Positions 8,789-16,423 of a DNA stretch of 64,000 nucleotides are shown piece after piece. This DNA comes from CAADGL01 sp964643885 (GTDB taxonomy: Bacteria; Planctomycetota; Phycisphaerae; UBA1845; Fen-1342). Numbering within the stretch: position 1 is the stretch's first letter; every line of letters starts with the position of its first letter. Position numbers and translations under genes: made by a program. The DNA lies in assembly GCA_964643885.1 (NCBI GenBank), contig CAZXUI010000002.1:62001-126000 (forward strand), read 5' to 3'. The notes beneath the pieces were generated by a model. The model was given only the letters and a program-made list of their open reading frames with translations, ran no database searches and was not told the DNA's origin.

Positions 8789-9095
8789 GCAGCCTCCGTG
8801 CAGCCTAGGTCGGGCGAGAATACCTGTGCGGCCGCCCGGCGGCAAACGAGCCCGGCCGGCAGCGCCCGGCCGAGCGGCCCACAGCCGCGCAGCGGGCATT
8901 TCAGCAGCTCCGAAACCCTCGAATCGCCGATGACTCGCTCCCGCCGGCAGTTTATCCGGACGCGGCATGCTACTGGAACAGAACGTGCTACCCGTCTGAA
9001 GGACGAGTCGGCCGTCTCGGGCGGCGCGAGCGGGTGGTTGTGGATGACCGCCACTCACCCCGTGACGGCCGCCGCTGACCAGCCGGCCGGTTGTG
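8789..9095. other. divergent intergenic region between glycosyltransferase and hypF
   Basis: 307 bases with no convincing gene. Both flanking genes start here, so it must hold two promoters. The only motif I would point to is the possible sigma-54 site at 8974-8989, listed separately. No ribosome-binding site stands out before hypF (TGACCAGCCGGCCGGTTGTG precedes its ATG). Confidence 0.5.
8974..8989 (+). promoter_or_regulatory. possible sigma-54 (-24/-12) promoter of hypF operon
   Basis: TGGAACAGAACGTGCT matches the -24/-12 consensus TGGCAC-N5-TTGCW at nine of eleven fixed positions, with the diagnostic GG and GC exactly twelve bases apart. It lies 106 bases before the hypF ATG. Hydrogenase and hyp operons in other bacteria are often sigma-54 dependent, which makes the site plausible, but one such match in GC-rich sequence may be chance. 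Confidence 0.3.
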
Positions 9096-11465
9096 ATGAA
9101 ACGAGAAGCGCTACAGATCGAGATTCGCGGCGCCGTGCAGGGCGTGGGTTTCCGCCCCTGGGTCTACTGCCTGGCGGAGCAGCTCGGACTGACCGGCCGC
9201 ATCTGGAACCACGCGGAGGGGGTTACGATTCAGGCTCACGGCGACGGGAGCGCGCTCGCGGCACTGCTCGAGCATCTGCGCCACCCGCCGATGCCGGCCG
9301 CGAGCGTCCGCAAGCTCGAAGCCCAGCCGCTCGACCACCCGCCGCCGGGCGATTTCCAGATCATCGCTAGCCGCGCCAGCACGCAGCGGGAGCTTTCGAT
9401 CACGCCCGACGTAGCGACCTGCGAGCAATGCGAGCGCGAGACGCTCGACCCGGGCGACCGGCGGTTCGGCTATGCGTTCACGAACTGCACGCGTTGCGGC
9501 CCGCGATTCACCATCTGCGACGATTCGCCCTACGACCGCGCGCGGACGACGATGCGCGCGTTTCCGATGTGCGACGAGTGCCGCCGGGAATATGAGAACC
9601 CGCGCGAGCGGCGCTTTCATGCCGAGCCTGTCGCTTGTCCGCAGTGCGGCCCGCGCGTCTGGCTGGTCGACGCGGCCGGACGGGCGGTCGAGGGCGACGC
9701 CATCGGCATCGCCGCCGAGCGCCTGCTTGCGGGCGAGATCGTCGCGGTCAAGGGGCTGGGCGGCTTTCACCTCGCCTGCGACGCGACGTACGAGGCGGCC
9801 GTGCAGCGGCTGCGCAGCCGCAAACGCCGCGAGGCCAAGCCAGTGGCCGTCATGGTTCGCGATCTGGCCGCCGCGGAGGAGCTGGCGGAGCTTTCAGATG
9901 CGGAGCGACGCCTTCTGCGGGACGCGGCCCGGCCGATCGTGCTCGTTCGCCGGCGGCGGGACTGCGCGGTATCGCAAGCGGTTGCACCCGGCAGTGCTAC
10001 GCTCGGGCTGATGCTCGCCTATTCTCCGCTGCACATGCTGCTGCTGGAGGCGGCCGGCCGGCCGCTGGTGATGACCTCCGGCAACCTGACCGACGAGCCG
10101 ATGGCCACGGAGAACGCAGAGGCGCTGGACCGGATCGGGCGCATCGCGGACGCCTTCCTGCTGCATGACCGCGAGATCGCCAACCGCTGCGACGACTCAG
10201 TGGTGCGGGTGATCGCGGGCCGGCCGACGATCTTCCGCCGCAGCCGCGGCTACGTGCCCAGCCCGATCCTGATCCAGCCGGCGGTCTCGCGGCCGGTGCT
10301 GGCGTGCGGAGCGCACCTGAAGAACACCTTCTGCCTGGCCCGCGGTGAGCAGGCCTGGTTCGGTCCGCACATCGGCGACCTGGAAACGCACGAGGCCTGC
10401 GCCGCGTTCGAGGAGAGCGTGCAGCGCTTCGAGCGGTTCGTCGGCGTACGGCCCGAGATCGTCGCCCACGATTTGCACCCGGACTATTTCTCGACGCAGT
10501 ACGCCTTGCGGCGAGGCGGCGTGACGCACGTCGGCGTGCAGCATCATCACGCGCACGTGGTCAGCGCGATGGCCGAGCACGGACTGACGCAGCCCGTTCT
10601 GGGGCTGGCGTGGGACGGCACGGGATATGGCCCGGCCGACGCAGGCCGGAATGGCGCGGCCACGGCAAGCGCCTGGGGAGGCGAGCTGCTGCTGGCGGAC
10701 TTCCGCGGCTATCAGCGGCTGGCGACGCTGCGGCCGATCCCGCTGGCCGGCGGCGAGCAGGCGATTCGGCAGGTGTGGCGGCTGGCGCTGGCCGTGCTGG
10801 AGGACGCGTTCGATGGCTCGCCCCCGCTGGCGGACCTGCCGCTGTTCGCGCGCGTGCCGGCGATGACGGTCGACTGCGTGCGGCATCTGCTGCGCGGGCG
10901 GCTGCATTGCCCGCTCGCTCATGGCGCGGGGCGCTACTTCGACGCGATCGGCGCGCTTGTGCTCGGCCTGCGTGAGAGCCGCTTCGAGGGGCAGGTGGCG
11001 ATGGCGCTGGAGGCTGCGGCGGCGAGCGACGCGGCCGAGCCCTATGAAATTACGCTCCAGACCGGCGAGCTGCGCGTCGTCGATCTGCGGCCGGCGGTGC
11101 GGCAGATCACGGCTGACGTGATCGCCGGGCGGACGGCGGCATTCGTGAGCAGCCGTTTTCACGCCACGCTGGCGGCCGCGGCGATCGAGATGATTCGTGA
11201 TGCCGCGCGACGGGTCGGGCGGCGGCCGGTCGTGCTGACTGGTGGCTGCTTCCAGAACGCGGTTCTCTCACAGGCCGTCCAGGCGGGACTGGCCGGCGAG
11301 TTCGAGGTCTATTGCCACGAGCGCGTTCCGCCCGGCGACGGCGGACTGGCGCTCGGGCAGGTGCTGATCGCGGATGCGATCGCGAAGGCCGAGATTCGCA
11401 GCGGTGCGACGGTGCGCCGCTGTCAGCGGGCGGGGACGATCACGACCGAGAGCTGTCAGCCATAA
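9096..11465 (+). CDS. hypF: carbamoyltransferase HypF
   Basis: 789 residues, slightly longer than the usual 750-780. HypF turns carbamoyl phosphate and ATP into carbamoyl-adenylate and hands the carbamoyl group to the C-terminal cysteine of HypE, the source of the CN ligands of [NiFe] hydrogenase. Domains in order: acylphosphatase-like (GAVQGVGFRPWVY, residues 8-90); two zinc-finger pairs (CEQCERE..CTRCGPRF and CDECRRE..CPQCGP); YrdC-like (VAVKGLGGFHLACDA); and a Kae1-like C-terminal part with QHHHAHVVSAM and LAWDGTGYG. A GTG three bases upstream is an alternative start. It opens a tight hypF-C-D-E-A-B operon. All expected motifs are present. Confidence 0.97.
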   Translation: MKREALQIEIRGAVQGVGFRPWVYCLAEQLGLTGRIWNHAEGVTIQAHGDGSALAALLEHLRHPPMPAASVRKLEAQPLDHPPPGDFQIIASRASTQRELSITPDVATCEQCERETLDPGDRRFGYAFTNCTRCGPRFTICDDSPYDRARTTMRAFPMCDECRREYENPRERRFHAEPVACPQCGPRVWLVDAAGRAVEGDAIGIAAERLLAGEIVAVKGLGGFHLACDATYEAAVQRLRSRKRREAKPVAVMVRDLAAAEELAELSDAERRLLRDAARPIVLVRRRRDCAVSQAVAPGSATLGLMLAYSPLHMLLLEAAGRPLVMTSGNLTDEPMATENAEALDRIGRIADAFLLHDREIANRCDDSVVRVIAGRPTIFRRSRGYVPSPILIQPAVSRPVLACGAHLKNTFCLARGEQAWFGPHIGDLETHEACAAFEESVQRFERFVGVRPEIVAHDLHPDYFSTQYALRRGGVTHVGVQHHHAHVVSAMAEHGLTQPVLGLAWDGTGYGPADAGRNGAATASAWGGELLLADFRGYQRLATLRPIPLAGGEQAIRQVWRLALAVLEDAFDGSPPLADLPLFARVPAMTVDCVRHLLRGRLHCPLAHGAGRYFDAIGALVLGLRESRFEGQVAMALEAAAASDAAEPYEITLQTGELRVVDLRPAVRQITADVIAGRTAAFVSSRFHATLAAAAIEMIRDAARRVGRRPVVLTGGCFQNAVLSQAVQAGLAGEFEVYCHERVPPGDGGLALGQVLIADAIAKAEIRSGATVRRCQRAGTITTESCQP

Positions 11466-11477
11466 AGGCGAGCGACG

Positions 11478-11732
11478 ATGTGCCTTGCGATCCCTGGAAA
11501 GGTGCTCGAGATTCGCGACCAGCCGCCGCCGCGCACCGGCCGAGTCGACTTCGGCGGCGTGCAGCGCGACGCCTGTCTGACGTTCGTACCTGAGGCGGGC
11601 GTCGGCGATTATGTGCTCGTGCACGTCGGCTTCGCGATCGCAAAGGTCGACGAGCAGATCGCCCGTGAAACGCTCGCCGCGCTCGCGGAGCTTGGCCAGC
11701 TCGAAGAGGAGCTTCGCGATGCGGCACCTTGA
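11478..11732 (+). CDS. hypC: hydrogenase maturation chaperone HypC
   Basis: 84 residues, normal for HypC/HybG. It begins MCLAIPGKVLEI, with the essential Cys2 that binds HypD and carries the Fe(CN)2CO unit to the hydrogenase large subunit. The central VDFGGVQRDACLTFVPEAGV and GDYVLVHVGFAIAKVDE blocks are typical. Starts 12 bases after hypF and overlaps hypD by 14 bases, so the two are probably translationally coupled. Confidence 0.97.
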   Translation: MCLAIPGKVLEIRDQPPPRTGRVDFGGVQRDACLTFVPEAGVGDYVLVHVGFAIAKVDEQIARETLAALAELGQLEEELRDAAP

Positions 11733-12852
11733 CGAGTATCGCGATCCGGCCGCGGTTCGCGCGCTTCTGGCCGCGATCGAACGGACCGTCACGCGGAGCT
11801 GGTCGCTGATGGAGGTCTGCGGCGGGCAGACGCACTCGATCCTCAAGTTCGGGCTCGACGAGCTGCTGTCCGACCGCATCCGGCTGATTCATGGGCCGGG
11901 CTGCCCCGTCTGTGTAACACCGCTCGAGCAGATCGATCATGCACTGCGGATCGCGGCGTCGCCGGGCGTGATCTTCTGCTCGTTCGGCGACATGCTCCGC
12001 GTGCCGGGCACGCAGGGTGATCTGCTGGCCGCCAAGGCCCGCGGAGCGGACGTGCGGATCGTCTACTCGCCGCTCGACGCACTGCGAATCGCCCGTGAGA
12101 ACCGCGACCGCCGCGTGGTCTTCTTCGCGGTCGGCTTCGAGACGACTGCGCCGGCGAACGCAATGGCGATTCTGCAAGCCGAGCGCGAGGGGGTGGAGAA
12201 CTTTCTCGTGCTGGCGGCGCAGGTGCTCGTGCCGCCGTCGTTGCGGGCACTGCTGTCGGCGCCGGACTGCCGGATCGACGGCCTGCTCGCCCCCGGACAC
12301 GTCTGCACCGTCACCGGCTACGAAGACTACGAGTCGCTGGCCCGCGATTTCGCGATCCCGATCGCCGTGACCGGCTTCGAGCCGGCCGACCTGCTGCGCG
12401 GCGTGCTCGCGGTCGTCACACAGCTCGAGCACGGCCAGGCCCGCGTCGCAAACCAGTACGCACGTGTGGTCCAGCCGGCCGGCAATTTGCTCGCCCGCGA
12501 ATCGCTGCAACGCGTCTTTCGTGTCTGCAACCGCAAGTGGCGCGGGATCGGCGAAATCCCGGCCAGCGGCCTGGCCCTGGCCGAGCGCTATGCCCGCTTC
12601 GACGCCGAGGAGGTCTTCGGTCTGCGCGGCGACGCGGTGCCCGAGCCGGCCGAGTGCCTCAGCGGCCTGGTGCTTCAGGGCCGGCTGCGTCCGACCGAGT
12701 GCCCCCAATTCGGCTCGCGCTGCACGCCCGAACACCCGCTCGGCGCGACGATGGTCTCGTCCGAGGGCGCCTGCGCAGCGTACTTCCAGTACGGCCGCGC
12801 GCCGATCGCGCTGTCGGTCGCCGGGGCAAGGGACCAGGAGGACCCGCGATGA
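11719..12852 (+). CDS. hypD: hydrogenase iron-sulfur maturation protein HypD
   Basis: 377 residues from the ATG at 11719 (MRHLDEYRD), inside the end of hypC. HypD with HypC holds the iron atom while cyanide is attached and CO added. Seen: CGGQTHSILKFG near residue 37, GPGCPVCVTP with the essential CxxC-like cysteines, GFETTAPA, and the C-terminal CPQFGSRCTPEHPLG with GACAAYFQYGR which bind the [4Fe-4S] cluster. Stop TGA overlaps hypE's ATG as ATGA. Confidence 0.97.
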   Translation: MRHLDEYRDPAAVRALLAAIERTVTRSWSLMEVCGGQTHSILKFGLDELLSDRIRLIHGPGCPVCVTPLEQIDHALRIAASPGVIFCSFGDMLRVPGTQGDLLAAKARGADVRIVYSPLDALRIARENRDRRVVFFAVGFETTAPANAMAILQAEREGVENFLVLAAQVLVPPSLRALLSAPDCRIDGLLAPGHVCTVTGYEDYESLARDFAIPIAVTGFEPADLLRGVLAVVTQLEHGQARVANQYARVVQPAGNLLARESLQRVFRVCNRKWRGIGEIPASGLALAERYARFDAEEVFGLRGDAVPEPAECLSGLVLQGRLRPTECPQFGSRCTPEHPLGATMVSSEGACAAYFQYGRAPIALSVAGARDQEDPR

Positions 12853-13901
12853 TCGGCGAGATCGCCCCACTGCCGAGCTGCCCGGTACCTCTGGAAACCA
12901 GCGACGTGATTCAGATGGCGCACGGCGGCGGCGGGCGGCGAATGGCCAACCTGATCGAGCAGCATCTCCTGCCCGCGCTGCGAAACGACGAGCTGGCGCG
13001 GCTCGCGGACGGGGCGGTCCTGGACCTGGCCGGCCAGCGCATCGCCGTCTCGACCGACAGCTTCGTCGTCTCGCCTGCGATCTTCCCCGGCGGCGATATC
13101 GGCTCGCTCGCCGTGCACGGAACGGTCAACGATCTGGCCATGTGCGGCGCGGAGCCGCTGGCACTGACCGTCGCGCTCGTGCTCGAAGAAGGCCTCCCCC
13201 TGGAGCGGCTCGAGCGGATCGTGCGTTCACTGGCGGCCGCGGCCGCCGCGATTCCCGTACCTGTCGTGACGGGCGACACGAAGGTCGTCGAGCGCGGCAA
13301 GGGAGACGGCATCTACATCAACACCAGCGGCATCGGCCGCGTACTCGACGGCGTCGAAGTCGGGCCCGAGCGTGCCCAGCCCGGCGACCGCATCATCGTC
13401 TCCGGCCCGGTCGGCGATCACGGCATCGCCGTCATGGCCGCACGGCACGAGCTGGCCTTCGACCCGCCGCTGCTGTCGGACTCGGCCGCGGTCGTCGCGC
13501 CGGTGCTGGCCCTTCTGCGAACCGTGCCGCAGACTCACTGCCTGCGCGACCCGACCCGCGGCGGGCTGGCGACGGCGCTGTGCGAGCTGGCGGCCGCGTC
13601 CAAGGTCGAAATTCGCATCCACGAGGACCGCGTGCCCATTCGGCCGGAGGTGCGCAGTGCGTGCGAGTTGCTCGGTTATGACCCGCTCTACGTCGCCTGC
13701 GAAGGCCGCTTTGTCGCAATCGTCCCGGACAGGTCCGCGGCCGCGAGCCTGGCGACGATTCGCGCGACCGGCTGCCCGCAGGCGGTGGATATCGGCGGAG
13801 TCACGTCGGCGTCCGGCGGACTGGTGCTGCTGCGGACGCGGATCGGCAGCCACCGGCGGCTGGAGCGGCTCTCGGGCGAGCAGTTGCCGCGGATATGCTG
13901 A
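12849..13901 (+). CDS. hypE: carbamoyl dehydratase HypE
   Basis: 350 residues. HypE receives the carbamoyl group from HypF on its last cysteine and dehydrates it with ATP to a thiocyanate. It belongs to the PurM/AIR synthase-like group: MAHGGGGRRMANLIEQ at residue 25, VSTDSFVVSPAIFPGGDIGS, and TGDTKVVERGKGDG (nucleotide-binding). The chain ends in PRIC, the conserved acceptor tail. Four-base overlap with hypD. Confidence 0.97.
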   Translation: MIGEIAPLPSCPVPLETSDVIQMAHGGGGRRMANLIEQHLLPALRNDELARLADGAVLDLAGQRIAVSTDSFVVSPAIFPGGDIGSLAVHGTVNDLAMCGAEPLALTVALVLEEGLPLERLERIVRSLAAAAAAIPVPVVTGDTKVVERGKGDGIYINTSGIGRVLDGVEVGPERAQPGDRIIVSGPVGDHGIAVMAARHELAFDPPLLSDSAAVVAPVLALLRTVPQTHCLRDPTRGGLATALCELAAASKVEIRIHEDRVPIRPEVRSACELLGYDPLYVACEGRFVAIVPDRSAAASLATIRATGCPQAVDIGGVTSASGGLVLLRTRIGSHRRLERLSGEQLPRIC

Positions 13902-13916
13902 GTAAAGGAGCCGGGC

Positions 13917-14264
13917 GTGCATGAATTCTCGCTCGTGCGGACACTTCTGGAACGGATCGAGCGCGCCCGGGCGGAGCGCGACGCGGCCCGCGTGATGCGA
14001 GTCCGCGTGCGGATCGGCGAGCTCTCCGGCGTCGAGCCGGCGTTGTTCGACTTCGCTTTCGCAGCACTCAGGGCCGGCACGTGCTGCGAGTCGGCCGCAC
14101 TGCAAATCGAGCGGGAACCGGTCGAGTTCGCCTGTGATCATTGCGGCGCGGCGGCCGCTGACTTGACGGCCGTCCGTTGCCCGAATTGCGGCCGGCCGCT
14201 GCGGCTGACCCGCGGCGACGCACTTGTCCTCGAACAGATCGAACTGGAGCTGGAACATGTGTGA
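13917..14264 (+). CDS. hypA: nickel metallochaperone HypA
   Basis: 115 residues. Start is GTG at 13917: only this gives the invariant Met-His-Glu N-terminus (MHEFSLV) whose His2 binds nickel; the ATG at 13921 is in the wrong frame. AAAGGAG precedes it. Zinc site: CDHCGAAAADLTAVRCPNCG. HypA passes nickel with HypB to the hydrogenase large subunit. Overlaps hypB by 8 bases. Confidence 0.96.
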   Translation: MHEFSLVRTLLERIERARAERDAARVMRVRVRIGELSGVEPALFDFAFAALRAGTCCESAALQIEREPVEFACDHCGAAAADLTAVRCPNCGRPLRLTRGDALVLEQIELELEHV

Positions 14265-14982
14265 GACCTGTGGCTGTGGCGATACGACGAAGGTTTCGGT
14301 GGAGATGCACGAGCACCTGCTGGCCGACAACGATCGCGCCGCGGCGCACAATCGCGAGCATTTCGAAGCGGCCGGCGTGACCGCGATCAACGTGATGGGC
14401 TCGCCGGGCTCGGGCAAGACGGCGCTGCTGGAGGCGACGGCCGCACGGCTGCGCGAGCGGCGCCGCCTGGTGGCAATCAGCGGCGACCTGGAGACGGACC
14501 GCGACGCACGGCGGCTCGAGCGGGCCGGCATCCAGAGCGTCTCGATCACCACCGGCTCCGCCTGTCATCTCGACGCCCGCATGGTGCACCGCGCCTTGCA
14601 CGAGACACCCTGGAAACAGGCCGATTATCTGTTCATCGAGAACGTCGGCAACCTGGTCTGCCCGGCGATCTACGATCTGGGCGAGGCCGCCCGCGTGGTC
14701 GTGCTCTCGATCACCGAGGGCGAAGACAAGCCGCTCAAGTATCCGATCATCTTCCGCCGGGCCGACGCGGTCGTCGTGACCAAATGCGACCTGCTCGCGG
14801 CCCTGCCGGAATACGAGTTGGCCTCGCTGGATGCGGCCATCGCGCGGGTGATGCCGCGGCCGGCGGTCATTCACGTCTCCGCGCGAACCGGAGCAGGGCT
14901 CGACGCGTGGCTCGACTGGCTGGAGTCCTTGCGCACAACGGCTTCCGCCACGCCGCACGCGCCCGCACGCGCCGCGCGTTGA
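14257..14982 (+). CDS. hypB: nickel-insertion GTPase HypB
   Basis: 241 residues from the ATG at 14257. The N-terminus MCETCGCG is the CxxCGC high-affinity nickel site. G-domain motifs: P-loop GSPGSGKT, SGDLETDRDARRL switch, and TKCDL for guanine specificity; CHLDA and NVGNLVCPAIYDLGE hold the metal-site residues. There is no long histidine-rich stretch, so it is not a nickel-storage type. Last gene of the operon; no terminator with a U-tract is obvious after it. Confidence 0.97.
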   Translation: MCETCGCGDTTKVSVEMHEHLLADNDRAAAHNREHFEAAGVTAINVMGSPGSGKTALLEATAARLRERRRLVAISGDLETDRDARRLERAGIQSVSITTGSACHLDARMVHRALHETPWKQADYLFIENVGNLVCPAIYDLGEAARVVVLSITEGEDKPLKYPIIFRRADAVVVTKCDLLAALPEYELASLDAAIARVMPRPAVIHVSARTGAGLDAWLDWLESLRTTASATPHAPARAAR

Positions 14983-15294
14983 GTCTCCCACGCAGCCCGC
15001 CGCGCCGAGACTTCCGCCGTTCGTGACAGCTTCCCAAGTGTCCCGTCGATGCGGGCGTATCGGGATCATTCCCAGCGCCGCTCGGTAACATCCCGACCTG
15101 CCGACGATCAATGATCGCGACTCGTCGCATTGCCGGACCCACCTCCCACGCCTCCGTCGCCTGACTGGGGACAAATCCCAATGCACACCGTCGCGGCCCG
15201 CGGCAAAGATTCTCCGGGCACCACGCGTTGGGCCGGCGAGCAGCGCGCAACCGAATGCCGGATGCACGCAGCAGCAGCCAGCCGGGAGAACGAG
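14983..15294. other. intergenic region after hypB
   Basis: 312 bases. A longer upstream extension of the next small gene is possible (ATG 15130) but its sequence is low-complexity. Around 15106-15120 there is a small palindrome (CGATCAATGATCG). I see no tRNA, repeat family member or clear terminator here. Confidence 0.4.
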
Positions 15295-15546
15295 ATGCAG
15301 GGCGAGATGCGACTGCGGTACCAGACGGGCGACATCTGTCCGGAAACCGGCCTGTATGACTTCGACGGCTTCGTCGAGCAGGCCGACGAGACTGCGGCTC
15401 GCCTGGAGTCCTTCGAGCTGCCGTTGGCAGCGGGGCAACGATTTCCGCCGATCGGGGAGCCGAAGCGTGCGTGCTACTGGCGCCTGGTAGACGACCTAGC
15501 GGGCACCAGCGGTGCCGGAGCGCACGCTTCGGCCGGGGCCGAGTGA
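15295..15546 (+). CDS. YjzC-like small protein
   Basis: 83 residues from the ATG at 15295, preceded by GGGAGAACGAG. The pattern QTGDICPETGLYDFDGF and GQRFPPIGEPKRACYWRLVD follows the order of the YjzC-like family (GdxxPxSGxY ... GxxFPP ... W.L). The family has no assigned function. An in-frame ATG at 15130 would add an atypical proline-rich leader. The last residues (GTSGAGAHASAGAE) are low-complexity. Confidence 0.55.
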   Translation: MQGEMRLRYQTGDICPETGLYDFDGFVEQADETAARLESFELPLAAGQRFPPIGEPKRACYWRLVDDLAGTSGAGAHASAGAE

Positions 15547-15585
15547 GTGACGCTTCGGGGACATGCTTGCGAAGGAGACGTGCCG

Positions 15586-15744
15586 ATGGCTACGCGGCCG
15601 GAGCGACACGAAGAATCAGGCAACGCGGTGTTCGTAGACGCGCTGTTGATCGCCGGGTTTCTCACCCTTTGCTACATCGTGGGCAGCACGATCCTCTCCG
15701 CGTTGGAGTGGGTCGGTCTGGAGCTCTCCGGGCAGGGGCTGTGA
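15586..15744 (+). CDS. small single-helix membrane protein
   Basis: 52 residues from the ATG at 15586 (MATRPERHEESGN), preceded by GAAGGAGACGTGCCG, a good ribosome-binding site. One membrane helix (ALLIAGFLTLCYIVGSTILS) and a short tail. No family is recognised. Lies between two small genes in the same direction and may be co-expressed with them. Confidence 0.5.
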   Translation: MATRPERHEESGNAVFVDALLIAGFLTLCYIVGSTILSALEWVGLELSGQGL

Positions 15745-15776
15745 CGCGTGTGGCGGGGAGACACAAGGAGTCTCGA

Positions 15777-16187
15777 ATGAGGATGCGACGAAAGAACGTC
15801 CTGGGAGCGGCCCTGCTGGCCGCTGTGCCGCTGTGCATCGCACTTCCCGTGCTCGCACAGCGCAGTGCGGGGGCCGATGTCGAGCGCGCCCGAGACATCG
15901 CCCAACTCGTTCAGCAGGGGCAGCTCAATCTGCGTGACGCGACGGCCCTGGCCGAGCGGCACATCAAGGGAATCGCCCTGGAAGCGACGTGCACGGTCCA
16001 GGCCGGGCCTGAGATGAGACCGGCTCCAGGCCAGAACCGGGGCCCGCAGGTGCAGGAGGGCGCTCAGCGCGGCCAGGCCTCCAAGCGGGTGATTTATTCG
16101 CTCACCTGCTTCGCCGAGGACAAGCTCCACGTCGTGCGCGTGGATGCGCTGGCCAAGAAGGTGATGGAGAACAAGAAGCCCGAATAG
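15777..16187 (+). CDS. exported PepSY-like small protein
   Basis: 136 residues from the ATG at 15777, with CAAGGAG eight bases upstream. Signal peptide NVLGAALLAAVPLCIALPVL, cut near AQR. The mature chain has the run of a PepSY-type unit: an N-terminal helix (LRDATALAERHIKGIALEAT), a strand-rich part, and VYSLTC-like and VVRVDALAKKVMENK ends, as in xxYxVxV...VDAxTGxV. PepSY domains often inhibit or modulate proteases. Distant similarity only; two cysteines could pair. Confidence 0.5.
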   Translation: MRMRRKNVLGAALLAAVPLCIALPVLAQRSAGADVERARDIAQLVQQGQLNLRDATALAERHIKGIALEATCTVQAGPEMRPAPGQNRGPQVQEGAQRGQASKRVIYSLTCFAEDKLHVVRVDALAKKVMENKKPE

Positions 16188-16423
16188 CCCCTTTCCACTT
16201 CCTCGCTGCCTGACGACTGTCCCAACGAGGAAGGATGCGCGGGGTGCCGGCGCCGCAACAACCGGCACCCCGCCGCTACATTCGTAGCTCCCCCGGCCAG
16301 CTCCCCCCGATCCGCAAGCCACGGACTGCCCGCAAACGCCGCGAAATCAAAACCTGTAGGTACAAGTTCTACTTCGATTTCGCGCTCGGGCTGCCGCCGC
16401 TTGTCGAATAATCAAGAGTCGCC
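16188..16423. terminator. 12-base-pair stem-loop after the small-gene cluster
   Basis: At 16239-16273 a perfect stem-loop with arms GCGGGGTGCCGG and CCGGCACCCCGC around an 11-base loop. There is no U-tract after it, so it is at best a weak or Rho-assisted terminator; it separates the small genes from the sensor kinase. The rest of the gap holds no gene. Confidence 0.45.
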
